Below the pieces are notes generated by a model. That model did not search any database. It saw nothing but the letters and a program-made list of their open reading frames with translations, and was not told the origin of the DNA. From Tetrapyrgos nigripes (lineage: Eukaryota > Basidiomycota > Agaricomycetes > Agaricales > Campanellaceae): a DNA stretch of 64,000 nt. Numbering within the stretch: the first letter of the stretch is position 1; each line of letters begins with the position of its first letter. The position numbers were made by a program, and so were the translations under genes. Positions 33,400-45,367 of the stretch are shown piece by piece. The stretch is from the NCBI GenBank assembly GCA_013368315.1, contig JAACJM010000192.1, positions 62,001 to 126,000 of the forward strand, given 5' to 3'.

Positions 33400-35718
33400 A
33401 AATAAATTGGGGAAAGGAAGAAAAGAAAATAGAACAGGATGAACAGGACAGAACAGATGAACAGAGAAGACGACCAAAGACGTATAGAAGAAGATCATAA
33501 ACAAAGAAAGACTAAAGACTTGGGAAACCCACCTGTTAAATCTGACTCTTACTCGTCCCCGGAATTCCCACTAACGACACATTCACATCTCCTCTATACC
33601 TCGGTCCTCCCACCACCACCACCACCACCACCCTTGAGACACTCTTATTCGTCCCCCAAACAACTGAAGACGTCTCCCTTTTTATTATTTAACATCATCC
33701 ATCTCAAAAATGGACGGAGCGAGTGAACGGGAGAGGAGGGTGTAGACGTCTCATTTGGTGGAGAGGGTGAGGTGGGATTCGAGAGAGGCGTGAAAGGAGG
33801 TGTCGCCTTGTGAGGATTCGGAGTGTTCGGTATCGGCGGCATCAGCGTCGGGACCGTCCCCAATACCACTGACTCGGTCGCTGACGCCTCTGGTTGACCT
33901 ATCTTGTGCCAACCTCACGTTTGTCCCTCCTCCCATCAACCTGACATGCACCACAATTCAAATACATCCTATACAAACTCCTCATCGTCCTTTTCCTCCC
34001 ACTCGGATCGGCTCTTACACCAACACTTCTAAATATCTCCGTAACAACAATCCCATCACCAGGTTTACCCAGGTTGACGAGCTCGTCGTATACAGAAAGT
34101 GATACGGTATGGGGTGCTTGACCGCCGGGTACGGAGTTACAGGGCTGAGTGTTTGTATACGCCAGATTTGGCGGTCAGCAAAGGCGCATCTGGGGGGCGG
34201 GGGTGTCAGCATCAGCATTGGGTCATTCAGAGAGTAGAGAACAGAACAGAACTTAGAAGGAGAGAGTTCGACCTCACTCACCGATTATGCACCAATTCCA
34301 TGCTCTCCCACTCGCACATACATCTCTCGGACACCGCCCCGGTTCTGCAATCTTTCCTCGTTCGATTTCGACGTGGACAGTATGAGAACAAACGAGACAG
34401 GGAAAGAGGGCAACTTTCATATCGGGGATGGACAATGGACGTGGTGCGGATGATGAGGTCAGAGACGATACTAGTTTTTCGGTGTCTGTATGAGCAGTAG
34501 CGTTAGTAAAACATGTCGAGAAAACCACAAGAGAAAGAAAGAAAAGAAACCAAAAACCCCACAAAAAAAGCTCGCAATAAAAGTAACTCACCACTCGGAT
34601 TTAACTCCCTCATATTCACGTCCCTCACACCAAACGATCTAACCTTGTACACCTTGCCCATCATCTCTCCAATCTCTTCATACGCAACTTGTCCTTCCAT
34701 ACCGTCACGGGATTCTTCAGTGTCTCGTTCGGCGATTTCCTGCGAAAAAGCAAAAAAGTTGAGAAACGTAACAGGAGAATGGAACGGAATCCCACCCAAC
34801 TCACCAACATAAACTCCTTCAACACCGTATCCACCACCGGATCAACTCGTGAGGATACACATGTGCTCCTCATATACGGGTTTTTCGCCTTCTTCGGGGT
34901 GGGTGTGGGCGCGGGCGACTGCTGGAGATGAAAACGACATGGTGGTGGTGGTGGTGGAGGAGCCGTGAGGGCCGATCAAAAGCAACGCGATACTTCAACT
35001 TGAAGCCAGAGAGGACTCGTGGAACAGAGAGATGGTCTCGTTGAGATTGACCATGGTACCCCATATGGCGCAGAGTTCATCCGGTTCGTCTGTGAGTGCT
35101 ACTGCTACTGAGGGTGGACCACCGTTGCCGTCGGCATCATCCCCAAGTCCAGGTGCGGTGGAGGAAGCGTGTATATCGAGGAGTGCACCGTCTGAAGCAA
35201 AGGCGTCGGCGTCAGAGGCAAGGGCATCGGCACCAGTATAAGGGGTACGCGGTGTACGTGGTGTCTGACGACGAGAACGAGGGGTCAAGACGAGAGAAGA
35301 GTGGATATCACCACCGCGGTTTTTGGGTGTTGGTATTGGGCTTCTGCAAAGGGTAAGCGCGAAACGAGGTATTAGATATGAGCGTTATAGAGATAGTGCG
35401 AGCACGCGTCTCCCACTACCACCCACAGTGTAGAAAAAAAACTCACGATTAAAGAGGTGTCCCTCCGAACCCAACAGTCTGTCGGAGGTGTCCTGCCTGA
35501 AACACGCCCGAGGAGTGTTGAGACGGCGCGTCGGACATTGTTTGCTCCATGTTGACGTCATGATCGTTGTCGGATGACGGAAAGTCTGGTCGAGGAGATG
35601 ATATTGTGTGGTCGTTTCGGAGGGAAGGCGACGCGTTTACCCTAGTATGGGTTTTTCTCACACTCTTATTGGCTGGCTGATTGTCTAACAGCTTGCCGAA
35701 TGTGATTCTGACTCTCAC
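33400..35718 (-). pseudogene. MCM4 (replicative helicase subunit) pseudogene, truncated, introns retained
   Basis: Minus-strand pieces follow the order of Mcm4. The N-terminal Ser/Pro part has GGDIHSSL then TPRSRRQTPRTP (35,340-35,250). Next is CAIWGTMVNLNETISLF (about 35,060), then FKLKYRVAFDR after a 1-nt loss. A large part is missing, then PVVDTVLKEFML (34,840). The following exon gives MGKVYKVRSFGVRDVNMREL (34,680-34,610). After an intron with intact sites come DTEKLVS, IPDMKVALFPCLVCSHTVHV and CPRDVC (the zinc motif). Further on are HTVSLSVYDELVNLGKPGD (34,110-34,050), GGPRYRGDVNV and VGIPGTSKSQI, the Walker A of MCM proteins with Asp changed to Ile, at about 33,580-33,540. A stop follows, the copy ends, and the rest of the ATPase domain is absent. 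A 5' exon at 35,718-35,449 is possible. Retained introns argue for a DNA-level copy, not a retrocopy. Confidence 0.85.
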
Positions 35719-35894
35719 TTCTGGAATATCATCTGCTTCGTTCTTGTGGTGCTGCTTCGAGTAGTAAACGCGTCAGGCGCGTCTATATTTCTTCCAGTGA
35801 ATACGCCAGTGTAGGCCAGTACAGTGACAAGTACGAGTCCTCTTTCAGTTTCTTGTGTCAACAATTTACCCCATGGGCCTTCCCTTCGGTATAG

Positions 35895-35952
35895 GTAAAT
35901 CTGCAGACACCCCGTGCAGACACCCTGCAAGGCTGCAGACACCCTTCGCATA
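35895..35952. repeat. Subterminal CTGCAGACACC array (left end of MULE copy 2)
   Basis: Three imperfect CTGCAGACACCC units just inside the left TIR, mirrored by four GGGTGTCTGCA units at 39,545-39,592. Confidence 0.75.
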
Positions 35953-36340
35953 GCATTGTAGATTACTGTATAGGACTGTATGTACCATGCCATATATATA
36001 TGTGACCTACAGGATGATTTTAAAGTTGTGTATTAGCTGTACACAGAGTGTAAAAATCTTCAAAAAAAGGACTATAAGCACAGCCACAGATTTTCTCTAT
36101 TCAAGATATCAGGAGAGTATCTATACATTCTCATGGGTGTATATCAGTGTGAATCTGTAAAGCAAGGACACTCAAGATGTCTCATAATGCTTTGAGATGC
36201 TTGCTACCTGCATTTCACTACTCATCTTTGAATATCCTATTATATCAAACAATTGGTAGTATTTGGCTCATGTCTGAGCATGTTTCTACAAGATAATACA
36301 TTATAATAACTTCAAGATAATTTGTACTCATTGTAATTTT

Positions 36341-36429
36341 TGGGAAGGGTGTCTGCAGGGTGTCTGCAGGGTGTCTGCGCGTGCACAGCCACATGCAGAC
36401 ACCCTGCAGACACCTTGCAGACACCTTAA
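36341..36429. repeat. Internal head-to-head CTGCAGACACC array
   Basis: Three GGGTGTCTGCA units are followed by three TGCAGACACC units facing the other way, about 450 bp inside the left end of MULE copy 2. The units are the subterminal ones of this family, so this may mark an earlier end or a rearrangement. Confidence 0.65.
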
Positions 36430-37241
36430 GTAAAGGTAGATAGTCACATCAGACACCTGCTTGTGGCAGTTAATGACCCTGTAGTAGAAATAATACCAAG
36501 TTATTGCCGTTTTCGAAAAAGTTCGCGCATCACTTTGGTTGATTTTCGAGTTTTTGGGCTCGGTTTTGTGAGAGCTGCAGCTCACTCATTTCCCCACCTT
36601 TTGCCTTCATTTTTGGCACAAAACAACATTATTTCAGCGTCTCTATGGTATGGTGTACATAGCTAGACCTGTGATACACTTGTTGTCATACTCACTTTTT
36701 GGGCTCCCTCTACTGTATCTGAGCAGATGCGTGATATATGCGGGGAGTACAGGCAAGCTAAGGCTGTCTAGCAAAGCCCAGGGAGTTTATGCAGGGATCT
36801 AGGAAGCAGATAAAGTGAGAACAATGCCCTAGTCACAGATAATTGCAGCCCGCTATTCCACATGTCATCAACTTCTGCTTTGTTCCTCTACCACCATCAT
36901 GGTTCACAGCTGGCCACTTTCAGACGCTCTGTGACACACTCTTATTCACCTAGGACATCATCTACCTCTCTCCAAGGTTGCTTATTACTCAGGGGTTCCC
37001 AAACAATCAATATAACAACTGTACAAGTATTATCACTACCACGGACATGTACACCGTCTCCGAGTCAAGGAACTTCGAGGGAGGCCTTGGAAACTGCGTA
37101 GAGATGATGTCAAGGTATGTTGTCTTGTCAGTTGAATCATATATATATGTTCACCTTTGTTGCAGCTTCTTGGTGCCCTTGTAGAATGGCATTCAGACTC
37201 ATATCTTTGTGAATTGAAACAACAGCTAGGAGAACAAAAAG

Positions 37242-37580
37242 CCACAGAGGTGTAACAGACTACTATTCTGATGCTAAGTTACATTTTGGAACTGAAGTAA
37301 ATATCTACAATAAGCACTAAGTATCTACAATATATGAAGGAGTGCAGAATAAGATAGGTACTTGGAAGACTTGTGAATGTCAAAGGAAGAGGGAAATAAT
37401 AAAGTGAGGAAGAGTCACAGAGGTGTAACAGACTACTCTTCTGATGCTGATGCTAAATTACAGTTGGGAACTGGAGTAAATATCTACAATAAGTACTAAG
37501 TATCTACAATATATGAAAGAGGGCAGAATAAGATATGTAAGACTATTCTGACACTAAATTACAGTTGGGAACTGGAGTTA
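37242..37580. repeat. Two and a half direct repeats of about 180-bp period
   Basis: GTCACAGAGGTGTAACAGAC starts near 37,416, and a slightly diverged version lies near 37,239. Each is followed by an AAATATCTACAATAAG(C/T)ACTAAG block. A third partial unit starts near 37,543. They lie in the non-coding left half of MULE copy 2. Confidence 0.7.
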
Positions 37581-37670
37581 TGAAATTACATTACATACTT
37601 AAACTGTGCCAGATTTCTGCCTAGAATTGGACAGGAGTGGAGATAATAGCCAATTAAATCTGTAAAGAGA

Positions 37671-39390
37671 CTATTTTCTCTGCCTCCGTGGTTTCTTAGA
37701 TTGGTTTCCATCTTTTGTCTCGCTTCCCTTTTCTGCACCATGTCTGCGCTTAGATCCAGCTAATTGATGGGGCTGGTGAGGTTCTGCTGGCTTTGTAGTG
37801 ATTTCCTCCTTTAGAAGTCCAGCTTCCTGTAAGGCCTTTTTTGACCTGTTTAAGCCTTGCTCTTTGGTCAATCGCCTTGGTCTGGGTCTGGGAGGTGCAT
37901 TCTTCTCCTTCTCTACTTGCTCTGCCTTTCTTTCTGCTTCAATCTTTTCCCATATAGCCTTGCAACGTTCACTTTCCTGAAAAATGATTAGAAAGAAACT
38001 TGTAATAACAAAAGAAATGTCACTGTACCACAAGGTCAGATTCTGTAGCATGGCAGAGGTCAGGTGCATATTTTTCTGGACCATCATAAGGCCACCACAG
38101 ATCCTCTGGAGGGCCAACATCTAGACCCCATTGCTCCCTTCCTGCTTTGCCAGCTCTGGCTGATCTATCAAACATAACTGCTTCCAATATCATGAGTGCT
38201 TCTTTATCAACATCTGCTCTTTCTATCTCAACCTTTCCATCCACAGTCTTCCCATTGAAATCTACCAGCTGCTGCCATGCCTGTTGAATAATTGAAGATT
38301 CTATACCCTGGTCGCCCACTGAACTGCAAGATTTTTATGTGCAGTAAAAGTAGAGTGGTCCACGTCAATGGCAAATCTTCCATTTGGGAAACCGTTCCAA
38401 AATCCACCTTCAAGCAGGTCAACACGGGTGAATAGAACATTGAGGTCATTGTTGTGATGACACTCAGGTGCTGGCTGGGGTTCAAGTGGCACGAATGCAG
38501 TCAGATGAGCAGGATCTGTAAGATCTACAGGATATACTGCTTGATTGGTGGGGCGGGGTGGAGCTGGTGGGGCTATGACAGTCATTTTATGAATTGGTTC
38601 CTGTGGTGCTGATGCAGTAGAGTGGGGTTGAACAGTCAAAGGTGCATTATTTTGAGTGATATGCCCAGCTATAAACCCATTCAGACACTATTTTACATTA
38701 AGATGAGTTCACATAGTACATACCATGTGAGATGTTCAGATTCTGAAGTGATTGACTGTCACCAGTCTTTCCCTTGACTTTGGAAAAAAAACCTATAGAA
38801 AGAATGATAAAGTTCATGGCATATTCATTCAGAACTGACTGAAATAGTAAATGCCTTACCTTCACCATAGATTTGGACCTGTAACATTTCTGCATTGGTA
38901 GCATTAAGATCTATGTGCATTTGTTTGTTATCATTCACTCTAGTACTGGCATCTTTTGGCAGAGCAAGTTGGCAAGGCGGGCCTTTTAACATGGCTTAGA
39001 TCTGCAATGTTCAGATATGATAGAAAAATTCTACGCACTGCTGTTGGCTACACTATGTTCTGGAACTTGAACTGAAGAGTTTGTGTGTTCTATGTCTGGT
39101 ATTCAGAAATAGACATTAGTGCAAACTGCATGATTATTGTAACATCAACCAAATACACACTGTTGAAGTCAGCAGTAACAGATTTGCATGTTTTATGAGG
39201 TGGTTCCTCATCTCTTTGAAGTCTCTCCGTCTCCAAATCTGGGTACAGAAATACGGCCAGCTGTTTGCGCCAGCCTCGCTATTTGAAATTACATTACATA
39301 CTGGAACTGTGCATATTGTAAAGTGATACTCACAAACAAGCCCATTTTTACAAAAGCGGGCCACCAAAATGTAGAAAGTGTTGTAAATCA
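37671..39390 (-). pseudogene. Internally deleted MULE transposase (copy 2)
   Basis: Exons from the right: one ending VARFCKNGLV with a GTGAGT donor (near 39,320), then the 38,992-38,861 exon (MLKGPPCQLALPKD ... MHIDLNATNAEMLQVQ) with GTAAGG donor, a small exon ending SLQNLNISHG, and 38,670-38,303. The last encodes PVDLTDPAHLTAFVPLEPQP, as in copy 1, and stops at AVQWATR. In copy 1 that point is followed by the zinc finger and catalytic core. Here the sequence jumps in another frame to a segment containing QQAWQQLVDFNGKTVDGKVE (38,300-38,025) and, after an intron, a basic tail ending KKPRRQRK (to 37,671). DNA-binding and DDE regions are missing, so no active transposase is made. Whether the tail is the true C-terminus or a captured sequence is open. 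Confidence 0.75.
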
Positions 39391-39615
39391 GAAAGTGTCA
39401 GAGTCACAAGTCTGAGACTTAGGTACATGCACGAATGGCCATCATTCTTGTTATTCATAGTAGGTAGAAGAAATGTGTGTACTATACAAGAAACTAACAA
39501 GAGCAATGATTTTGACAAGGTATGAGTCAGTAGTGATAAGAATCAGGGTGTCTGCAGGGTGTCTGCAGGGTGTCTGCAGGGGGTGTCTGCAGATTTCTGA
39601 TACCCGCCTTCCCTT

Positions 39616-41117
39616 CAGTCTCGCGAAGGCCAGTCGACCTTTGTCTCAATATCTCGGTGTAAAAACTTGTAATCTCTCTCTCATCTTTTTCTTTTTTTCA
39701 GCTTCGTACGCCACTGCTCTCGAGACTGTTGCTCAAGCCCACGAACAAGAGGTCATGCAAGGTGACTGCTCAGATGCACGAGGAGCTTTCACAGGGTCCT
39801 GAACGCCATAAGGAGAGTGAAAGGTTTTCAAAGTGGATTCATCTTGGAAAATGGCTTTGATGGCTTAGTGAGTGTACTATGATATATCGATCCTGGGCTA
39901 TACTACTACTTTTGTGCGACGTACGACTTAAATGCGATTGAGCTGATTGCTTCGTCTTGTCATCTGTAGGTCGAAATGGGTAATGAATATGGATGGCCCG
40001 CCAAACACTCGTTGGTGCGTGACATTACAATCCCATTATATTCGCAAATGCCGCAGATAATGTTAAGCTCACTCAAAATCACTCTAGCTTCGTGCTCAAG
40101 ATCAGGAAGCGTCAAAGCTCGGACCCAGCTCTGTTTTTCACTGTGGGCTACTACCATCCATCTTTGCGTCGTTCAGATAGTATTACCCTCAGGCATCGCT
40201 CGTATTCCTCCCTAGCCAAGCGACAGTGTCTGAGTTATCCCCTGTACGTACTACAGTCTACAAGCTCCTCATCAGAAGAGACTCCCCAGACGATTTCGTC
40301 TGAGACTGGCTAACTGACCACCAAGGCAACAACATCTACTAAATCGTGATTTTTGCCGTTGAATGATTTACGAGGATGATATACTTTCTGCTCACCACAT
40401 GAAGAACACAATCTCACTGAAGTGGTCCGTGGATCAAAGGCTTACAGATATGAAGAGCTGGGTCCCTCCCTGCGTTGACTCAGGTGGTTGAAGAGGATTA
40501 TTCTGAGTGCAAATGACCATTCTTGTGCGACATGTTTTAATAGTGTTGATGGGGAAGCTATATGACCGACAGTGTCAGCGCATTCTGCATTACAAGATCG
40601 GGACTGTCAGAACGATGAGCAAGACAGGGAAGACGACGTAGTAAAGATGAAATGCGATACTTATCAAGGGCTAATGATAGTCATACAGAATGCAGATAAG
40701 TACAGTACTGGGTCTGTTCGCTGTACTCGTATAAGTATACGGCTTTGGTGGTACGGTTATACAGGTCACCGTTACAATACCAACGCGCTTTGGAGACTTG
40801 TCCATACAGTACGAATGACGGTACGTACAATGAGTTCAAAGTTGACCCGTCAAAAGTTAAAACACTGTCCGTATATGGTCTGTACAGTTGTAGATACCGG
40901 TGTGCAGGTACAAGCATAGTGAGAGTGATCCGGGCACGTAAAAATGCGTCTTAAGCTAGTCATCAGAGGTAGCTGAGATCAACCCCAAAGATACAGTCTC
41001 GCGCAACCACATATCTTACACGCACGTGATCTGGACACTTTTCTTGCTTCGCGCCTTTGTTCACCTAGTATCCTCAGTATTACATACAAACTCGGTAACT
41101 TTCGTAATTTCACTTCA
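39616..41117. other. Gene-poor stretch
   Basis: Short open frames only. A segment at 39,700-39,805 could be an old exon (ATALETVAQAHEQEVMQ) that once continued across the site where MULE copy 2 landed, but no family is recognised. GTACGG / CCGTAT / TATACG motifs cluster at 40,690-40,920 like the ends of the hAT element at 5.2-6.1 kb; no TIR pair was found. Confidence 0.35.
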
Positions 41118-44100
41118 ATGGCTTCTGGAATCAAGTAAGTATGCTGTATCTTGGTTATTTCAGATGACTGATTTGTTTGTAGTATTCATGGACCTCGCGT
41201 TGAGTATGTACAATTCTGTAAATGGCCGTTTTTAGCACTAATTATTGCTGTGCAGGCTTTTCAATCAGAGCTCTCAATTTATTATCAAGGATACCACTAT
41301 CAATGTTATTGGTGGTGATCAGTATAATAATTCAAGTAAGAGTCATAAGCTGTATATACAGTATGGATATTTACTGAAAAATATATAGATGCTCTGGTAG
41401 GCAACGCGAAACCCACAGAATGGATCACAGCACCAAATCCGCTGGAGAACTTTAATGCTGCCTATCCTAAAATTGTGAAAAACACAGGCACCTGGTTGCT
41501 TGAAGACAAGTCCTTCCAGAATTGGAAGAACAATGGCAATTTATTATGGCTGCAAGGCAAAGGTTGGTATTCTGAACTACACTGTTCTCAGACTATATTC
41601 TGAGAATGTTTTTAATTTAGCTGGCTCTGGAAAAAACCTTCCTGTGGTAAGCTGTTCCAGATTAAACGACAAGCCAATTAGCTAACCAATTTCTGAAAGC
41701 ACCAATATTATTAATAACTTGAGGAAAGTAAACGCATTGGTGTTCTACTACTTTGACACTCGCGATCAAGCCAAAGTAAAATATGACGGCTTTGTTTCAT
41801 CTCTCTTATGCCAAGTAGCAGGGAAATCAAGGAATGATGATGCACAGGCCAAGCTTCAAACCCTTTATGCTAGCAGTCAGGGGGGAAAGTTTTTGGTTGC
41901 TGAAGACAAGGAAGGTATACTCAGTGATTTGATTATGATGATAGATACTGCTATCTATATTGTCGTTGATGGAGTAGATGAGTGTGAGGAGCAAACAAGA
42001 GTTGTGAGTCTGGTTGGAGATCTAAGCAAGTTAAACAATTGCTTTGTGTTTCTAGCTAGCCGACCTCATCTCAATATGTCCAGGATTGGTGCTGAACAGA
42101 AAATCACAATCTCTTTGGATGATAAAAGTGGTGTCAATGCTGATATTGAAAGATATGTGGATATAAAACTGGAGCAATTAGACTTTCCAGAGGAACTGAA
42201 AACTGAGATCAAAAACTGGCTTAGTACATGGTAGCAATGGACAGTAAGTTTATTGTTGATTATCAAGTTGCTTCTTCAGAAAACTAATTTTTTTGATTCA
42301 TATAAAAATAGAATCCGATGGGTAGACTGCCAATGGACAGAGATCAACGAAATTGTGGTTCCTGATGAGATTAGAGAAGCTCTACAGAGCCTTCCATCCA
42401 CACTTGAAGAAACATATGCCAAAATTCTGGAAAGGACCAAATCTCGAGCTAGTGCAAAAAAAACTTTTACAGTGGCTTATATACTCTTTCAGAGTATTGA
42501 GAATCCAAGAAGTGGAGGACATTTTAGCTGTAAACGTGGATAAAGAGACATACTCTATTGGAAACAAACCACAAAACATGGAAACTCAGTTACACAAGTT
42601 AATAAGTTCTACTTTGGTGGTCATTACAACGACAAGGAAACAATCATGGAACACAAGGCAATGGAAATGGTCATTGAATATTAGTACAGAAGTACAATTA
42701 GCTCATCCTTCTGTGAAGGACTATCTGCTATCAGAAGCAGTGATTCAAAGTGCTTCAGGATATTTTCAAATGAATAGTGCTTTAGCTCATGATATGATTG
42801 GTCAGACATGCCTTGTTTACCTTTTATGCTGTGGAAAGGTGGAAATTGATGTGAAGAAGTTTGCTTTAGCATCTTATGCCGCACAATACTGGTTTTTGCA
42901 TTCCAATCAAATTGAAGGAGAATCTCGAGCTATAATGAACCTTACTATCAGACTTTTGAACATGACAGAGCCCGCATATAAAAACTGGCTAACCTTATAT
43001 ACACCTGATACATGGAATAAGACACTGCATGAAGAGTATATACCACAACCTCTTTATTATGCTTCTTTTTTTGGGCTGAAAAGTGTTGTGGTGTATATGC
43101 TGGAACAGAATGATGGTAAGATGCATGGAAAAATTGATAATTTGGGGGCAAACTATGGAAATGCTTTACAGGCTGCAAGCATTGGAGGCCACTTAAAGGT
43201 TGTAAAAGTACTCCTTGAAAACAGAGCTGATGTCAATGCACAGGGTGGACTTTTTGGAAATGCTTTACAGGCTGCAAGCCATAGAGGCCACTTAGAAGTT
43301 GTAAAAGTATTTCTTGATAATGGAGTTGATATCAATGCACAGGGATTTGATGGGAATGCTTTACAGGCTGCAAGTGAAGGAGGCCACTTAGAAGTTGTAA
43401 AAGTACTCCTTGAAAACAGAGCTGATGTCAATGGACATAGTAAATATTATGGAAATGCTTTACAGGCTGCAAGTGAAGGAGGCCACTTAGAAGTTGTAAA
43501 AGTACTCCTTGAAAACAGAGCTGATGTCAATGGACATAGTAAATATTATGGAAATGCTTTACAGGCTGCAAGTGAAGGAGGCCACTTAGAAGTTGTAAAA
43601 GTACTCCTTGAAAATGGAATTGATGTCCATGCAAAGGGTGGAATTTATGAAAATGCTTTACAGGCTGCAAGCTATGGAGGCCACTTGGAAGTTGTAAAAG
43701 TACTCCTTGAAAATGGAGTTGATGTCCATGCACAGGGTGGAATTTATGGAAATGCTTTACAGGCCGCAAGCTATGGAGGCCACTTAGAAGTTGTAAACAT
43801 ATTTCTTGAAAATGGCATTGAGGTCAATGCAAAGGGTGGAATCCATGGAAGTGCTTTACAGGCTGCAAGCCATCGAGGCCACTTGGAAGTTGTAAAAGTA
43901 CTCCTTGAAAATAGAGCTGATGTCAATGTGCAGGGTGGACGATATGGAAGTGCTTTACAGGCTGCAAGCCAGGAAGGCCACTTAGAAGTTGTAAAAGTAC
44001 TCCTTGAACACAGAGTTGATGTTGATGCACAGGGTGGAATTTTGGCAAATGCTCTACAGGCTACAAGCCATAGAGGCCACTTAGAAGTTGTAAAATTATT

Positions 44101-45367
44101 TCTTGAAAATGGAGTTGATGTCAATTCAAAGGGATATGATGGAAATGCTTTATATGCTGCCAGTGAAGGAGGCCACTTGGAGGTAGTAAAAGTACTCCTT
44201 GAAAACAGAGCTGATGTCAACGCACATGGTGAATATTATGGAAATCCTTTACAGGCTGCAAGTCATAGAGGCCACTTAGAAGTTGTAAAAGTACTTCTTG
44301 GAAACAGAGCTGATGTCAATACACAAGGCGGATATTATCTCACTGCTTTACAGGCTGCAAGCCATGGAGGCCACTTAGAAATTGTCAAAATACTTCTTGA
44401 AAACAGAGCTGATGTCAATACACGGGGTGGTTTTTATGGAAATGCTTTACAGGCTGCAAGTCATGGAGGCCACTTAGAAGTTATAAAAGTACTACTTGAA
44501 AATGGAGTTGATATCCATGCAAAAGGTGGAATTTATGGAAATGCTTTACACGCTGCAAGCTATGGAGGCCACTTAGAAGTTGTAAGAGTACTCTGTGAGA
44601 ATGGAGTTGATGTCCATGAACAGGGTGGAATTTATGGAAATGCTTTACAGGCTGCAAGCCATGGAGGTCACTTAGAAGTTGTAAAGGTGTTCCTTGAAAG
44701 CAGAGCGAATATCAATGCACAAGGTGGAGATTATGGAAATGCTTTGCAGGCTGCAAGCAATGCAGGCCACTTAGAAGTTGTAGAAATACTCCTTGAAAAT
44801 AGCGCTGACATCCATGCAGAGGGTGGAATTTATGGAAATGCTTTACAGGCTGCAAGCCATGGAGGTCACTTAGAAGTTGTAAAGGTGCTCCTTGAGAGCA
44901 GAGCTGATGTCAATGCACAAGGCGGAGACTATGGAAATGCTTTACAGGCTGCAAGCAGTGGAGGCCACTCAGAAGTTGTAAAAGTACTCCTTAAAAACAG
45001 AGCTGATGTCAATGCACAGGGTGGAGATTATGGAAGTGCTTTACAGGCTGCAAGCAGTGGAGGCCACATAGAAGTTGTAAAAGTACTCCTTGAAAACAGA
45101 GCTGATGTCAATGCACAGGGTGGAGATTATGGAAATGCTTTACAGGCTGCAAGCAGTGGAGGCCACATAGAAGTTGTAAAAGTACTCCTTGAAAACAGAG
45201 CTGATGTCAATGCACAGGGTGGAGATTATGGAAGTGCTTTACAGGCTGCAAGTGCTCTTGGACATCCAGAGATTGTAACAATACTCCTTGAAAATGGAGC
45301 TGATAATATAGAAGATGATAGCAGTGATGAGACCATGAACATGTCTGATAGCAGTGATGAGTTTTGA
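41118..45367 (+). CDS. NACHT-ankyrin receptor (fungal NLR-like STAND protein)
   Basis: Exon 1 starts MASGIK at 41,118 (GTAAGT donor). A later exon has FIIKDTTINVIGGDQYNN, the short N-terminal motif common in these proteins. The exon 41,391-41,559 encodes IVKNTGTWLLEDKSF and LLWLQG, and the next one GSGK (Walker A). The NACHT core has YIVVDGVDECEEQ (Walker B, about 41,960) and FLASRPH. After an intron come RWVDCQWTEI and LPSTLEETYAKIL, then a helical part with VQLAHPSVKDYLL. The C-terminus is 22 ankyrin repeats (43,147-45,300), then an acidic Ser/Asp tail. Such receptors act as ATP-driven switches in fungal self/non-self recognition. The frame breaks at three places only (41,631, 42,211, 42,456). 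Each is an A-run that gives a continuous frame with one A fewer, so the gene is either freshly disrupted or misread there. The effector domain, if any, is not evident. Confidence 0.85.
43147..45300 (+). repeat. 22 tandem ankyrin-repeat units, 96-99 bp each
   Basis: The unit reads GNALQAASxxGHLEVVKVLLENxxDVNAQGGxY. Units 3 and 4 are identical over 99 nt (about 43,355-43,552). Units 20 and 21 differ at one base. Variation is concentrated at the two residues after AAS, the pair before DV, and the last residues before GNAL. Most other positions are nearly fixed. Confidence 0.95.

Larger units (their letters stand above)
35887..39606 (-). mobile_element. Mutator-like element copy 2, TIRs and exact 9-bp target duplication
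   Basis: The left end CGGTATAGGTAAATCTGCAG starts at 35,887. The right end, inverted, is CGGGTATCAGAAATCTGCAG from 39,606. Both are flanked by CCTTCCCTT (35,878-35,886 and 39,607-39,615), an exact 9-bp direct repeat. A 9-bp duplication is typical of Mutator-type elements. Arrays of CTGCAGACACC units sit just inside both ends. The element is 3,720 bp and carries a transposase relative of copy 1 in which the zinc-finger and catalytic core are deleted. It is therefore non-autonomous, and its exact duplication suggests a fairly recent insertion. Confidence 0.92.

Noticed and set aside
40690..40920. Possible hAT-type MITE with GTACGG/CCGTAT motifs
   Set aside because: Motifs resemble the hAT element ends at 5.2-6.1 kb, but I could find neither a TIR pair nor an 8-bp duplication.
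41631..41640. A-AAA-AAC heptamer in the NACHT gene as a programmed -1 ribosomal frameshift site
   Set aside because: The heptamer is in the right phase, but restoring the frame needs a +1 change (one base fewer), not -1, and the same +1 need holds at the other two A-runs.
42681..44220. Minus-strand frames across the ankyrin repeats (up to 149 codons)
   Set aside because: They are shadows of the repeat units on the coding strand and repeat with the same 99-nt period.
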